Assembly (NCBI RefSeq): GCF_001269885.1
Contig: NZ_LHVH01000014.1
Location: forward strand, 62,001-126,000
Length of the DNA: 64,000 nucleotides
Origin: Pseudomonas kilonensis
GTDB taxonomy: Bacteria; Pseudomonadota; Gammaproteobacteria; Pseudomonadales; Pseudomonadaceae
Reading direction: 5' to 3'
The translations under genes and the position numbers were made by a program. This document shows positions 36,840-46,689 of the stretch, one piece after another. Below the pieces are notes generated by a model. It had not been told where the DNA came from. It made no database searches and saw only the letters and a list, made by a program, of their open reading frames with translations. Every line of letters starts with the position of its first letter. The first letter of the stretch is position 1.

Positions 36840-39470
36840 ATGACCGATATCGATGCCCGCTTGCGCGAGGACGTCCACCTGCTCGGCGAACTGCTGGGCA
36901 ATACCATCCGCGAACAGTACGGGGACACGTTTCTCGACAAGATCGAGCAGATCCGCAAGGGCGCCAAGGCTGACCGACGCGGTTCCGTGGACGCCGAACT
37001 CAGCGCCAGCCTCAACCAGTTGAGCGAGGACGAACTGCTGCCGGTGGCACGGGCGTTCAACCAGTTTCTCAACCTGGCCAACATCGCCGAGCAATACCAA
37101 CTTATCCACCGCCGCGAAGAGTCGCAACCGGCGCCCTTCGAGGCACGGGTGCTGCCCGAGTTGCTCGCCCGGCTGCGCGCCGAGGGCCATGGCGCCGAAG
37201 CCCTGGCCCGGCAATTGGGGCGGCTGGAGATCGAACTGGTCCTCACGGCCCACCCCACGGAAGTGGCTCGCCGTACGCTGATCCAGAAATACGACGCCAT
37301 CGCCGCGCAACTGGCGGCCCAGGATCACCGCGACCTGACCAGCGCCGAGCGCGCGCAGATTCACGAGCGCCTGCAGCGGTTGATCGCCGAAGCCTGGCAC
37401 ACCGAAGAAATCCGCCGCACCCGACCGACCCCGGTGGACGAGGCCAAGTGGGGTTTCGCGGTGATCGAGCACTCGTTGTGGCAGGCCATCCCCAATTACC
37501 TGCGCAAGGCCGACCAGGCCCTGCATGCCGCGACCGGCTTGCGCCTGCCGCTGGAGGCCGCGCCGATCCGTTTTGCCTCGTGGATGGGCGGCGACCGTGA
37601 CGGCAACCCGAATGTCACCGCCGCCGTGACCCGCGAGGTGCTGTTGCTGGCGCGGTGGATGGCGGCGGACCTGTACCTGCGTGATGTCGATCAACTGGCG
37701 GCCGAGCTGTCGATGCAACACGCCAGCGAGGCCTTGCGCGCCCAGGCCGGCGACAGCGCCGAACCTTATCGCGCCGTGCTCAAGCAACTGCGTGAACGCC
37801 TGCGCGCCACCCGCAACTGGGCCCACGCCTCCCTGAGCGCCGCCACGCCGCCAGGCGCCGACGTGTTACAGCACAACCGCGAGCTGCTGGACCCCCTGGA
37901 GCTGTGTTACCACTCGTTGCACGAATGCGGCATGGGTGTGATTGCCGACGGGCCACTGCTCGATTGCCTGCGCCGGGCGGTGACCTTCGGCCTGTTCCTG
38001 GTGCGCCTCGATGTGCGCCAGGACTCGACGCGCCATACCGCCGCCATGACGGAAATAACCGACTACCTGGGCCTGGGCCGCTATGAGGATTGGAACGAGG
38101 AGCAGCGCATCAGCTTCTTGCTGGCGGAACTGAGCAACCGGCGTCCGCTGCTGCCGGCCCATTTCAAACCGTCGGCCGATACGGCGGAAGTGTTGGCGAC
38201 GTGCCGGGAAGTGGCTGCGGCGCCAGCGGCGTCCCTGGGTTCCTACGTGATCTCCATGGCCGGTGCGGCTTCCGATGTCCTCGCCGTGCAGCTGTTATTG
38301 AAGGACGCTGGCGTGTTGCGGCCAATGCGCGTGGTGCCGCTGTTCGAGACCCTGGCCGACCTGGACAACGCCGGGCCGGTGATCGAGCGGCTGTTGCTGC
38401 TGCCCGGTTATCGCTCGCGGCTGCAAGGCCCACAGGAAGTGATGATCGGCTATTCCGACTCGGCCAAGGACGCCGGGACCACCGCGGCGGCCTGGGCACA
38501 GTATCGGGCCCAGGAGCGGTTGGTGGACATCTGCCGCGAGCAGCAAGTCGAACTGCTGTTGTTCCATGGTCGCGGCGGCACCGTGGGCCGTGGTGGTGGT
38601 CCGGCGCACGCGGCGATCCTGTCCCAGCCACCGGGTTCGGTGGCCGGGCGTTTCCGCACCACTGAGCAAGGCGAAATGATTCGTTTCAAATTCGGCCTGC
38701 CGGACATCGCCGAACAGAACCTCAACCTTTATCTCGCCGCCGTGCTTGAAGCGACGCTGTTGCCACCGCCGCCGCCGACGCCGCAGTGGCGGGACCTGAT
38801 GGACGAACTGGCGGCCGATGGCGTCCGTGCCTACCGCGCCGTGGTGCGGGAAAACCCGCAATTTGTCGAGTACTTCCGCCAGTCCACCCCCGAGCAGGAA
38901 CTGGGGCGCCTGCCCCTGGGCAGCCGTCCGGCCAAGCGTCGGGCCGGTGGCATCGAAAGCCTGCGGGCGATCCCGTGGATCTTCGGCTGGACCCAGACCC
39001 GCCTGATGCTGCCGGCCTGGCTCGGCTGGGAAACCGCACTGAGCAAGGCCCTGGAGCGCGGCGAAGGTGAGTTGCTGGGGCAGATGCGCGAGCAATGGCC
39101 GTTCTTCCGGACCCGCATCGACATGCTGGAGATGGTGCTGGCCAAGGCCGACGCCGATATTGCCCGCTCCTACGACGAGCGTTTGGTGGAACCTGGGCTG
39201 CTGCCTTTGGGTGCGCATTTACGCGACCTATTGTCGCAGGCTTGTGGGGTGGTCCTTGGGTTGACCGGTCAGTCGCAGCTACTGGCACATAGCCCTGCCA
39301 CGCTGGAATTCATTCGCCTGCGCAACACGTACCTCGACCCGCTGCACCTGTTGCAGGCCGAACTGTTGGCGCGCTCGCGGCAGCAGGATGTGGCCCAGGG
39401 CAGCCCCGTGGAACAGGCGTTGCTGGTGTCTGTGGCGGGGATTGCCGCCGGTTTGCGCAATACCGGCTAA
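36840..39470 (+). CDS. ppc: Phosphoenolpyruvate carboxylase
   Basis: An 876-residue anaplerotic enzyme that makes oxaloacetate from phosphoenolpyruvate and bicarbonate. Catalytic signatures: [14 protein letters not shown] (His), [21 protein letters not shown], and [14 protein letters not shown]. It ends IAAGLRNTG, the conserved C terminus for allosteric control. The inner ATG at 36840 is chosen because GGAG is eight bases from it but only two from the ATG at 36834. It is monocistronic and followed by a 290-base gap. Confidence 0.96.
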   Translation: MTDIDARLREDVHLLGELLGNTIREQYGDTFLDKIEQIRKGAKADRRGSVDAELSASLNQLSEDELLPVARAFNQFLNLANIAEQYQLIHRREESQPAPFEARVLPELLARLRAEGHGAEALARQLGRLEIELVLTAHPTEVARRTLIQKYDAIAAQLAAQDHRDLTSAERAQIHERLQRLIAEAWHTEEIRRTRPTPVDEAKWGFAVIEHSLWQAIPNYLRKADQALHAATGLRLPLEAAPIRFASWMGGDRDGNPNVTAAVTREVLLLARWMAADLYLRDVDQLAAELSMQHASEALRAQAGDSAEPYRAVLKQLRERLRATRNWAHASLSAATPPGADVLQHNRELLDPLELCYHSLHECGMGVIADGPLLDCLRRAVTFGLFLVRLDVRQDSTRHTAAMTEITDYLGLGRYEDWNEEQRISFLLAELSNRRPLLPAHFKPSADTAEVLATCREVAAAPAASLGSYVISMAGAASDVLAVQLLLKDAGVLRPMRVVPLFETLADLDNAGPVIERLLLLPGYRSRLQGPQEVMIGYSDSAKDAGTTAAAWAQYRAQERLVDICREQQVELLLFHGRGGTVGRGGGPAHAAILSQPPGSVAGRFRTTEQGEMIRFKFGLPDIAEQNLNLYLAAVLEATLLPPPPPTPQWRDLMDELAADGVRAYRAVVRENPQFVEYFRQSTPEQELGRLPLGSRPAKRRAGGIESLRAIPWIFGWTQTRLMLPAWLGWETALSKALERGEGELLGQMREQWPFFRTRIDMLEMVLAKADADIARSYDERLVEPGLLPLGAHLRDLLSQACGVVLGLTGQSQLLAHSPATLEFIRLRNTYLDPLHLLQAELLARSRQQDVAQGSPVEQALLVSVAGIAAGLRNTG

Positions 39471-40409
<939 letters not shown>

Positions 40410-40430
40410 AAAGTCTGATCAGTTGCATCA

Positions 40431-40463
40431 ACTACGGCCCGCTTGCGGGCCGTAGTTGTTTAT
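40431..40463 (+). terminator. Terminator between adk and tsaB
   Basis: A perfect 12-bp stem (40431-40442 with 40445-40456) with a two-base loop, followed by TGTTTAT. Confidence 0.75.
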
Positions 40464-40503
40464 ACTGGCGCACTTTTTTTCCACCTGATTTACGGACACA
40501 TCG

Positions 40504-41181
40504 ATGAGCACCTTGCTGGCCCTGGACACCGCGACTGAAGCTTGCTCCGTTGCCTTGCTGCACGACGGCAAGGTCACGAGCCATTACGAGGTGATCCCGC
40601 GCCTGCACGCGCAGAAACTGTTGCCGATGATCCAGAAACTGCTGAGCGATGCCGGGACGACCTTGCAGGCAGTGGACGCGATTGCTTTCGGTCGCGGGCC
40701 GGGGGCTTTTACCGGCGTGCGCATCGCCATCGGCGTGGTGCAGGGGCTGGCGTTTGCCCTGGAGCGGCCGGTGTTGCCAGTGTCGAACCTGGCGGTGCTG
40801 GCCCAGCGCGCCTTGCGCGAACAAGGCGCCCGCCAAGTTGCAGCGGCCATCGATGCGCGCATGGACGAGGTGTACTGGGGCTGCTATCGCGAAACCGACG
40901 GCGAGATGCGCCTGGTCGGTGCTGAAGCGGTATTGCCGCCCGAAGCGGCGGCGTTGCCGAGCGACGCCGGCGGTGACTGGTTCGGCGCCGGCACCGGTTG
41001 GGGCTACGGCGAGCGCATCACCGTCAACCTGGCCGGCCAGGACGCCACCCTGCTGCCTCACGCCGAAGACCTGCTGGCCCTGGCCTGCTTCGCCTGGGCC
41101 CGTGGTGAAGCCATTGTGGCCGATGATGCGCAACCCGTTTACTTGCGGGACAAAGTCGCCACGCCAAAATCCGAGCGATAA
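40504..41181 (+). CDS. tsaB: tRNA threonylcarbamoyladenosine biosynthesis protein TsaB
   Basis: A 225-residue ASKHA-fold protein that partners TsaD, TsaE and TsaC in t6A37 modification of ANN-decoding tRNAs. It starts STLLALDTATEACSVALL, with HAQKLLPMI and GRGPGAFTGVRIAIGVVQGL typical of YeaZ/TsaB. It lacks the metal-ligand histidine pair of TsaD, as expected. It is on the same strand as adk, after a hairpin. Confidence 0.95.
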   Translation: MSTLLALDTATEACSVALLHDGKVTSHYEVIPRLHAQKLLPMIQKLLSDAGTTLQAVDAIAFGRGPGAFTGVRIAIGVVQGLAFALERPVLPVSNLAVLAQRALREQGARQVAAAIDARMDEVYWGCYRETDGEMRLVGAEAVLPPEAAALPSDAGGDWFGAGTGWGYGERITVNLAGQDATLLPHAEDLLALACFAWARGEAIVADDAQPVYLRDKVATPKSER

Positions 41182-41192
41182 CCCCAGGCGTT

Positions 41193-41278
41193 GTGGGAGC
41201 AAAGCTTGCTCGCGATACAGGCGCCTCGGTTCCCGGGCAGACCGCGTCATCTTCATCGCGGGCAAGCCTTGCTCCCAC
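41193..41278. repeat. REP pair, shared-spacer copy
   Basis: REPIN whose spacer (GATACAGGCGCCTCGGTTCC onwards) is almost the same as in 13793-13892, down to the atypical GCGGGCAAGCCTT right arm. It points to duplication of the whole unit. Confidence 0.88.
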
Positions 41279-41442
41279 AAAGACATTTCACCTGCCAAAA
41301 GTCACACCCAATATTGCCAGTCGTCACTTTTTCAGCCCGTTTTTAAACCTTTTGGACTTTATGTGTTCTAGTTATCACTTGCGCATTTGCGCGGCTGTGA
41401 AAGTGCCGCTAAATTGCCATCATTGATACCGAGCATTCTGTT

Positions 41443-41754
41443 ATGCGTATAGACGGCGTTTCATCCCAGTCCTATCCCATCAAGCGCAAGCCTCGTGCAG
41501 GCAAAATCGCTGAGCAAGAGTCCTTCGATGATGATATCGATGGCGAACTGGAGTTCCCGTCTGAAGAGCAACTGGCCGCCCGCGCCGCCAAGGCCTCCGC
41601 GCAACGCCTGAGCAATCTCCCCGCCCGTCAGCAAGACATGCTTTATCACCGTGCAATGAGCCGCAGTGTCGCCACGGCCCTGGCGAGCTACCTGAGCACC
41701 GCCGGTTTCGTCGATTGGGATATGGAAGTGCTGGGACTCGATCTCTACATCTGA
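41443..41754 (+). CDS. Conserved hypothetical protein (103 aa)
   Basis: A 103-residue protein with a basic N terminus (SYPIKRKPRAGK), an acidic stretch (ESFDDDIDGELEFPSEE) and a helical C-terminal part ending in WDMEVLGLDLYI. I do not recognise the family. Its stop codon overlaps the ATG of the DUF72 gene (TGATG), so the two are translationally coupled. Confidence 0.72.
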   Translation: MRIDGVSSQSYPIKRKPRAGKIAEQESFDDDIDGELEFPSEEQLAARAAKASAQRLSNLPARQQDMLYHRAMSRSVATALASYLSTAGFVDWDMEVLGLDLYI

Positions 41755-42614
41755 TGGTCTTCCCTTACTACCTGGGCTGTCCGTCCTGGAGCGAAAACGC
41801 CTGGCGTGATTATCTCTATCCCCAGGACGCGAAAAGCACCGACTTTCTGAATCTCTATTCCCAAGTGTTCAATGCCGTGGAAGGCAATACGACCTTCTAC
41901 GCCAGCCCTTCTGCGGCCACGGTCCAGCGCTGGGCCGAAATCATGCCCGAGCACTTTCGCTTCACCGCCAAGTTTCCCGGTGACATCAGCCACAACGGCG
42001 ACTTGCGTGAGCGCCTGACGGCCACCGAAACCTTCCTGCAACTGCTCAGCCCCTTGGGTGAGCGTGTCTCGCCGTACTGGCTGCAACTGTCCAAGGCCTT
42101 CACCCCGAATCGGTTGCCGGAATTGGCGGGGTTCATCGACGCCTTGCAGCGCCCCTTGGCTGTGGAAGTCCGTCACGATGAGTTCTTTGCCAAGGGCGAC
42201 GCCGAACGGCGCCTCAATCGTCTGTTGCTCGATCGTGGTGTCGAACGCATCTGCCTCGATCCCCGGGCCTTGTTCAGTTGCACCTCGACTGATCCTGCGG
42301 TGCTCCACGCGCAATCGAAAAAGCCCCGCGTACCACCCCGGCCCGCGGCGTTCACCCAATGCCCGCAAGTGCGCTTCATTGGTCATCCGGTGCTGGAAGC
42401 CAATGAACCGTTCCTGACGCCCTGGGTGGAAAAAATCGCCGCGTGGATCGAAGAAGGGCGCACGCCCTATATCTTCTTGCACACCGCCGACAACCTGCTG
42501 GCAGCCAAACTCGCGCAACGCTTCCACACTCGCCTGATGAGTCGTTTACCTGGCTTGCCGGCCCTGCCTGAGCTATATAGAGAGCCCGCCGCCGAGCAAC
42601 TGGGTTTGCTCTGA
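41754..42614 (+). CDS. DUF72 family protein (YecE-like)
   Basis: A 286-residue TIM-barrel protein of the DUF72/YecE family, function unknown. The N terminus YYLGCPSWSENAWRDYLYP and FNAVEGNTTFYASPSAATV are typical, as are FRFTAKFPGDISH and AVEVRHDEFF. The start at 41754 is the ATG embedded in the upstream stop codon; the frame extends 13 codons further upstream into the preceding gene. Confidence 0.88.
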   Translation: MVFPYYLGCPSWSENAWRDYLYPQDAKSTDFLNLYSQVFNAVEGNTTFYASPSAATVQRWAEIMPEHFRFTAKFPGDISHNGDLRERLTATETFLQLLSPLGERVSPYWLQLSKAFTPNRLPELAGFIDALQRPLAVEVRHDEFFAKGDAERRLNRLLLDRGVERICLDPRALFSCTSTDPAVLHAQSKKPRVPPRPAAFTQCPQVRFIGHPVLEANEPFLTPWVEKIAAWIEEGRTPYIFLHTADNLLAAKLAQRFHTRLMSRLPGLPALPELYREPAAEQLGLL

Positions 42615-42645
42615 GGCCAACCCTACCTGCTCAGGAGCGAACTAC

Positions 42646-43467
42646 ATGGATGCGCAAACTCGTCGAGCCCAGGCGTTCAAGGCCTTGCACGAACGTGAAG
42701 GGGCTTTTGTCATTCCCAACCCGTGGGATGCCGGTTCGGCCAAGATGCTGGCCAGCCTCGGTTTTGAAGCCCTGGCGACCACCAGTGCCGGCCACGCCTT
42801 TTCGTTGGGCCGGCCCGATGGCGCGCTGGGCCTGGAGGACACGCTGGCCAATGTGCGGGCGATTGTGGCGGCCACCAACCTGCCCGTGGCCGTGGACCTG
42901 GAGAACGGTTTTGCCGATGCCCCCGACGATTGCGCGCGTAATCTGCTCCGTGCGGCGGGGGCCGGTGCGGTGGGTGGTTCGATCGAAGATGCCACGGGGC
43001 GCGAAGACAGCCCGATCTATTGCTTCGACCATGCCGTGGCGCGGGTCAAGGCCGCCGCCGAGGCCGTGCGCAGCTTGCCGTATCCCTTCCTGCTGACGGC
43101 CCGGGCGGAGAACTTCCTGCATGGCAATCCGGACCTGGACGACACCATTCGCCGCTTGAAGGCCTTCGCAGACGCGGGGGCCGACGTGTTGTACGCCCCG
43201 GGGCTGAGCAGCGCCGAGCAAGTGCTCGCGGTGGTACAGGCCGTGGCGCCGAAACCGGTGAACGTGCTGATGTCCGGGGCGCTGGACCTGACGGTGGCGC
43301 AGTTGAGCGAGTTGGGCGTCAAGCGCATCAGCGTCGGATCGGCGTTGGCCCTGGCGGCGTATGGCGAGTTCTTCCGCGCCGCCGAGGAAATCCAGCAACA
43401 AGGCACGTTCACCTTCACGCGCCGCTCGATGCCGTTCAAGCAGGCCAATCAATTATTCAAGGGTTGA
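42646..43467 (+). CDS. Isocitrate lyase/PEP mutase superfamily protein
   Basis: A 273-residue protein of the phosphoenolpyruvate mutase/isocitrate lyase superfamily, which makes or breaks C-C or P-C bonds next to a carboxylate. Visible elements: FVIPNPWDAGSAKML, TTSAGHAFSLG, VAVDLENGFAD (metal-binding acidic residues) and GGSIEDATG. Lack of the KKCGH-type active-site loop argues against true isocitrate lyase. The specific reaction is not predictable. Preceded by AGGAGCGAAC. Confidence 0.85.
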   Translation: MDAQTRRAQAFKALHEREGAFVIPNPWDAGSAKMLASLGFEALATTSAGHAFSLGRPDGALGLEDTLANVRAIVAATNLPVAVDLENGFADAPDDCARNLLRAAGAGAVGGSIEDATGREDSPIYCFDHAVARVKAAAEAVRSLPYPFLLTARAENFLHGNPDLDDTIRRLKAFADAGADVLYAPGLSSAEQVLAVVQAVAPKPVNVLMSGALDLTVAQLSELGVKRISVGSALALAAYGEFFRAAEEIQQQGTFTFTRRSMPFKQANQLFKG

Positions 43468-43483
43468 GGCCCGAGGCAACGTC

Positions 43484-44182
43484 GTGCGGTTTTTGAAAGT
43501 TCTTGCGGTAGTGGCACTGCTCGTTGGCGTTGCAGTGCTGGGGGTATGGCGTGGCTGGGTGGCGCTGCCGCCCCAATGGAATCCCTGGGCGCCCCTGGAC
43601 GTCAACCTTGCGCCCAACCTGCTGACCCGCTTCAAGCTCATGGCCCTGCGCAATGACCCACAGCTGTGCGACCAGGCCCTCGCCACCTCGGGGCTGCGCA
43701 CCGCCCGCCAGGCGGACAGCGGCGCCAATTCGACGTGCCCGCTGACCAATGTGCTGAGGGTGCAGGGTGGTGAAGTGGCGCTGAGCAGCAGTTTCCTCGC
43801 CAGTTGCCCACTGGCCGTGGCCTTCGCGCTGTTCGAGCGCCATGGGTTGCAGCCGGCGGCAATGGCGGTCTACGGGCAGAAAGTGACGCGGGTCGATCAT
43901 CTCGGCAGTTTCGCCTGTCGCAACATGTATGGCCGTGAGAGCGGCTCGCGCAGCCAGCACGCCACCGCCAGTGCGTTGGACATCGCTGGGTTTCGCCTGG
44001 CCGATGGCCGCACGGTCAGCGTGCTCAAGGACTGGCCCAAGGACGATGCCGATGCGCGGTTTCTGCGTCAGGCCCGCGACGGCGCCTGCGATATGTTCAG
44101 TGTGGTCTTGAGCCCGGATTACAACGCGGCGCACCGCAACCATTTTCATCTGGACGTGGGGCCATGGTGGATCTGTCGTTGA
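43484..44182 (+). CDS. Extensin-like C-terminal domain protein
   Basis: A 232-residue protein with an N-terminal membrane anchor (FLKVLAVVALLVGVAVLGVW) and an extensin-like C domain, related to LAS-type D,D-peptidases. Metal-ligand-type motifs are SQHATASALDIAGF and HRNHFHLDVG; four cysteines (QLCDQ, TCPL, ASCP, FACR and GACD regions) suit a periplasmic location. Cell-wall peptidase activity is an inference. The start is GTG at 43484 after GAGG; it is 16 bases downstream of the previous gene. Confidence 0.82.
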   Translation: MRFLKVLAVVALLVGVAVLGVWRGWVALPPQWNPWAPLDVNLAPNLLTRFKLMALRNDPQLCDQALATSGLRTARQADSGANSTCPLTNVLRVQGGEVALSSSFLASCPLAVAFALFERHGLQPAAMAVYGQKVTRVDHLGSFACRNMYGRESGSRSQHATASALDIAGFRLADGRTVSVLKDWPKDDADARFLRQARDGACDMFSVVLSPDYNAAHRNHFHLDVGPWWICR

Positions 44183-44183
44183 T

Positions 44184-44804
44184 TTAAGCGGCGATACGCA
44201 GGTTCTGCAGCACGATCGGACGTGCCCAGCGGGTGTCGAAATCCAGTTGTTTCTGCTGCGCCACCAATTCCTCTTCCGGGAAGGGCGGGAACGGCTTGTC
44301 CAGCAGGTCGAGTTCGAACTCGGCGATTGGCAGGTGCAGTGGGCGCGGTTGCGGTGCCGGACCGGGTTCCGGCAGCGGTTGGCCGGCGGTGAGGACGAGT
44401 GGGCGAACCCAGTTGCTTTCGAAGGTCTGCTGTTTTTGCTGGGCCGCGATTTCTTCGGCTGGGAAGGGCGGGAAGGGCTTGTCCAGCAGGTCGAGTTCGA
44501 ATTCGGCGATGGGCAGGAACAGCGGCTCAGGCGGCTTGACCGGGGTTTCGGTCACTTCGCAGGTGCGCTGGCTGACGATGTGCTCCAGCAGTTCGGCGCC
44601 GAGGGTCGGTTCAACGGCCTCATCGAGGGCCACTGGCTGGTAGCTGCCAGGTGCCGGTGCGTTATCATCCAGTTGATCGGCCAGGGCCCGGGCAAAAAAA
44701 TCCTGCCACAGGTGACTGACGCCGCTCAGCGCTTGGGTGTTACGCAGGCTGTAATCGCCGTAAGGGGAGATAACGCCTATCGATGTGGATTGAATGTCTG
44801 ACAT
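44184..44804 (-). CDS. Hypothetical protein with a duplicated 45-residue module
   Basis: A 206-residue soluble protein of unknown function. Residues 94-138 and 155-199 are two copies of a module, 34 of 45 positions identical, with the shared block LPIAEFELDLLDKPFPPFP and then a Q-rich helix and W-x-RP-x-VL end. A proline-rich linker joins them. The N-terminal part (HLWQDFFARALADQL) is helical. No signal peptide. It is convergent with the extensin-like gene and divergent from rsmJ. Confidence 0.78.
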   Translation of the reverse strand: MSDIQSTSIGVISPYGDYSLRNTQALSGVSHLWQDFFARALADQLDDNAPAPGSYQPVALDEAVEPTLGAELLEHIVSQRTCEVTETPVKPPEPLFLPIAEFELDLLDKPFPPFPAEEIAAQQKQQTFESNWVRPLVLTAGQPLPEPGPAPQPRPLHLPIAEFELDLLDKPFPPFPEEELVAQQKQLDFDTRWARPIVLQNLRIAA

Positions 44805-44912
44805 TTTTCTCGGTCGACGCTCAGCTCTGGCAAAATGCCGTTCACCGTTGTTATCGGCCGTTTTTGCCGATCCTTAATTTTTTGAGCATGTTTCCAAGAA
44901 TGAACAACTTCC

Positions 44913-45695
44913 ATGAGTGAGCAACCCGCAGTTTGCCGCATCCATGTCGAGGCCCTGGCCCCGGCCTTCCAACCGCAGGCCGAGCACTGGGCTGAGCGGC
45001 TTGGCCTGCCTTTGCAAGTGGACGATGGCGAGTTTGCCTTGCAGGTCGGCGAGCAGGGGTTGCAGTTGCAGCAACTGGGCCCGGACGCGCCAGGACCGGT
45101 GCGGGTGGACTTCGTCGAGGGCGGAGCGGCCCATCGTCGTTTGTACGGCGGTGGCAGCGGCCAGATGATCGCCAAGGCCGTCGGCATTGCCCAAGGTGTG
45201 CGTCCGCGGGTGCTGGATGCCACGGCCGGGTTGGGCAAGGATGCGTTTGTGCTGGCCAGCCTGGGCTGCGAAATGAGCCTGATCGAGCGTCAACCGCTGA
45301 TTGGAGCCCTGCTGGAGGATGGCCTGGCCCGCGCGGCGGAGGACTTCGACGTGGCGCCGATCGTGGCGCGCATGCGTTTGCTCAAGGGCAACTCCATCGA
45401 GGTGATGCGCAACTGGGAAGGCGAGCCGCCCCAGGTGATCTACCTGGACCCGATGTTTCCCCATCGAGAGAAAACCGCCCTGGTGAAGAAGGAAATGCGC
45501 CTGTTCCGCCCTCTGGTGGGCGATGATCCGGACGCCCCGGCGCTGCTTGCTGCGGCCCTGGCCCTGGCGACCCACCGGGTGGTGGTCAAGCGCCCGCGCA
45601 AGGCCCCGTGCATCGAAGGGCCGAAGCCGAGCCATGGGCTCGATGGTAAATCCAGTCGCTACGACATCTACCCCAAGAAAGCGCTCAAGCCCTGA
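44913..45695 (+). CDS. rsmJ: 16S rRNA (guanine-1516-N2) methyltransferase RsmJ
   Basis: A 260-residue SAM-dependent methyltransferase modifying G1516 of 16S rRNA. Motif I is [19 protein letters not shown]; the catalytic motif is [11 protein letters not shown] (DPMFP form of DPPY). A C-terminal [16 protein letters not shown] segment is typical. The start at 44913 is consistent with family length. Confidence 0.95.
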   Translation: MSEQPAVCRIHVEALAPAFQPQAEHWAERLGLPLQVDDGEFALQVGEQGLQLQQLGPDAPGPVRVDFVEGGAAHRRLYGGGSGQMIAKAVGIAQGVRPRVLDATAGLGKDAFVLASLGCEMSLIERQPLIGALLEDGLARAAEDFDVAPIVARMRLLKGNSIEVMRNWEGEPPQVIYLDPMFPHREKTALVKKEMRLFRPLVGDDPDAPALLAAALALATHRVVVKRPRKAPCIEGPKPSHGLDGKSSRYDIYPKKALKP

Positions 45696-45733
45696 ACTGT
45701 GGGAAAAGGTGTTCTGGGGGAGGAGAATGATCT

Positions 45734-45820
45734 GTGGGAGCAAAGCTTGCTCGCGATGAACGATGACGCGGTCTTCTGAGAGATCGCGCCGCCGCCATCG
45801 CGAGCAAGCTTTGCTCCCAC
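45734..45820. repeat. REP pair, AAAGCTT core
   Basis: Inverted pair after rsmJ with matched AAAGCTTGC / GCAAGCTTT cores. Its right end is the first unit of the tandem array that follows. Confidence 0.85.
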
Positions 45821-45941
45821 AGGTCCATCTCAGTCAGAGCAAGCTTTGCTCCCACAGGTCCACCTCAGTCAGAGCAAGCTTTGCTCCCACAGGTCCACCT
45901 CAGTCAGAGAAAGCTTTGCTCCTACAGGTCCACCTCAGTCA
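45802..45941. repeat. 35-bp tandem array derived from a REP end
   Basis: Four consecutive 35-bp units (45802, 45837, 45872, 45907), each a REP right end (AAGCTTTGCTCCCACAGG) plus CCACCTCAGTCAGAG-type flank. Differences are few: one T/C in unit 1 and two changes in unit 4. It lies between the convergent rsmJ and mexL genes. Confidence 0.92.
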
Positions 45942-45959
45942 GAAAAAACTGTGGCAGGC

Positions 45960-46595
45960 CTAAGGCCGATAAGCCCGCACAAACAACCCCACCACTTCCT
46001 GCACATGGGCCTCGGCTGCAGCAGGTTCCAGTGGCGCGCCGCAGCCATACAACAGGCGGAAGTTCGCCGCGCCCTTGATCAGGCAGAAAAAATGCTCAGC
46101 GGCATTGCGCGGTTTGTCGATGCACAGGGCACCGCTCTGGTTGACCTTGGTCAGCAGGCGTTCCATGCCTGAGAGCATCCGCTGCGGGCCGGCTTCGAAG
46201 AAAATCGCCGAGAGTTTCGGATCCTGGCTACCCAGGGCCATGATCACCCGATGCAGGTTCACCGACTCCTCGCTGCTGATGAGCTGGTGAAAACCACGGG
46301 CGATGTTCAGCAGCACGTGCTCGATCGGAACGCCGTCCTGCCATTCGAAAAACAGCGGCGGCACCTGTTCTTCGCACTTGGCGATCACGGCAGCGGAGAA
46401 CAGCGTCTCCTTGTCGTTGAAGTGACTGTAGACCGTCAGCTTCGAGACTCCAGCCTCGGTAGCGACGGCGTCCATGCTGGTACTGGCGTAACCCATGCTC
46501 ACGAACAGGCGCTTCGCCGCGTCGAGGATGGCCTGGCGCTTGGCCAGGTCCTTGGGACGGCCGGGGCCGGAGGGAGTTGGAGGATTGTTCGACAT
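45960..46595 (-). CDS. mexL: TetR-family efflux repressor, MexL-like
   Basis: A 211-residue TetR regulator. The DNA-binding domain is in residues 15-65 (KRQAILDAAKRLFVSMGYAS, VSKLTVYSHFNDKETLF). It is divergent from the mexJK-like pump genes, as mexL is in P. aeruginosa, and probably represses them and itself through the paired sites at 46615-46650. Inducing ligands unknown. Proteins with this N-terminal GRPKDLAKR layout are common among efflux repressors. Confidence 0.85.
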   Translation of the reverse strand: MSNNPPTPSGPGRPKDLAKRQAILDAAKRLFVSMGYASTSMDAVATEAGVSKLTVYSHFNDKETLFSAAVIAKCEEQVPPLFFEWQDGVPIEHVLLNIARGFHQLISSEESVNLHRVIMALGSQDPKLSAIFFEAGPQRMLSGMERLLTKVNQSGALCIDKPRNAAEHFFCLIKGAANFRLLYGCGAPLEPAAAEAHVQEVVGLFVRAYRP

Positions 46596-46614
46596 TTCTT
46601 CGCTTTAATACTGG

Positions 46615-46650
46615 ACTGGTGAGTTTGCTATTAATAACATACTCGCCAGT
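46615..46650. promoter_or_regulatory. Paired palindromic operators between mexL and mexJ
   Basis: ACTGGTGAGT (46615-46624) and ACTCGCCAGT (46641-46650) are inverted copies (9 of 10 matching) 26 bases apart centre to centre. Each also has ACT-N4-AGT symmetry, and the second extends to ATACT-N4-AGTAT (46639-46652). This fits two TetR-family dimers covering both promoters. Confidence 0.65.
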
Positions 46651-46689
46651 ATAATTATTCCAAGCACCATTAGCGAAAGGTCACTCGCC

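Noticed and set aside
45763..45963. Small plus-strand frame with repeated peptide units
   Set aside because: It is only the translation of the 35-bp REP-derived tandem array.
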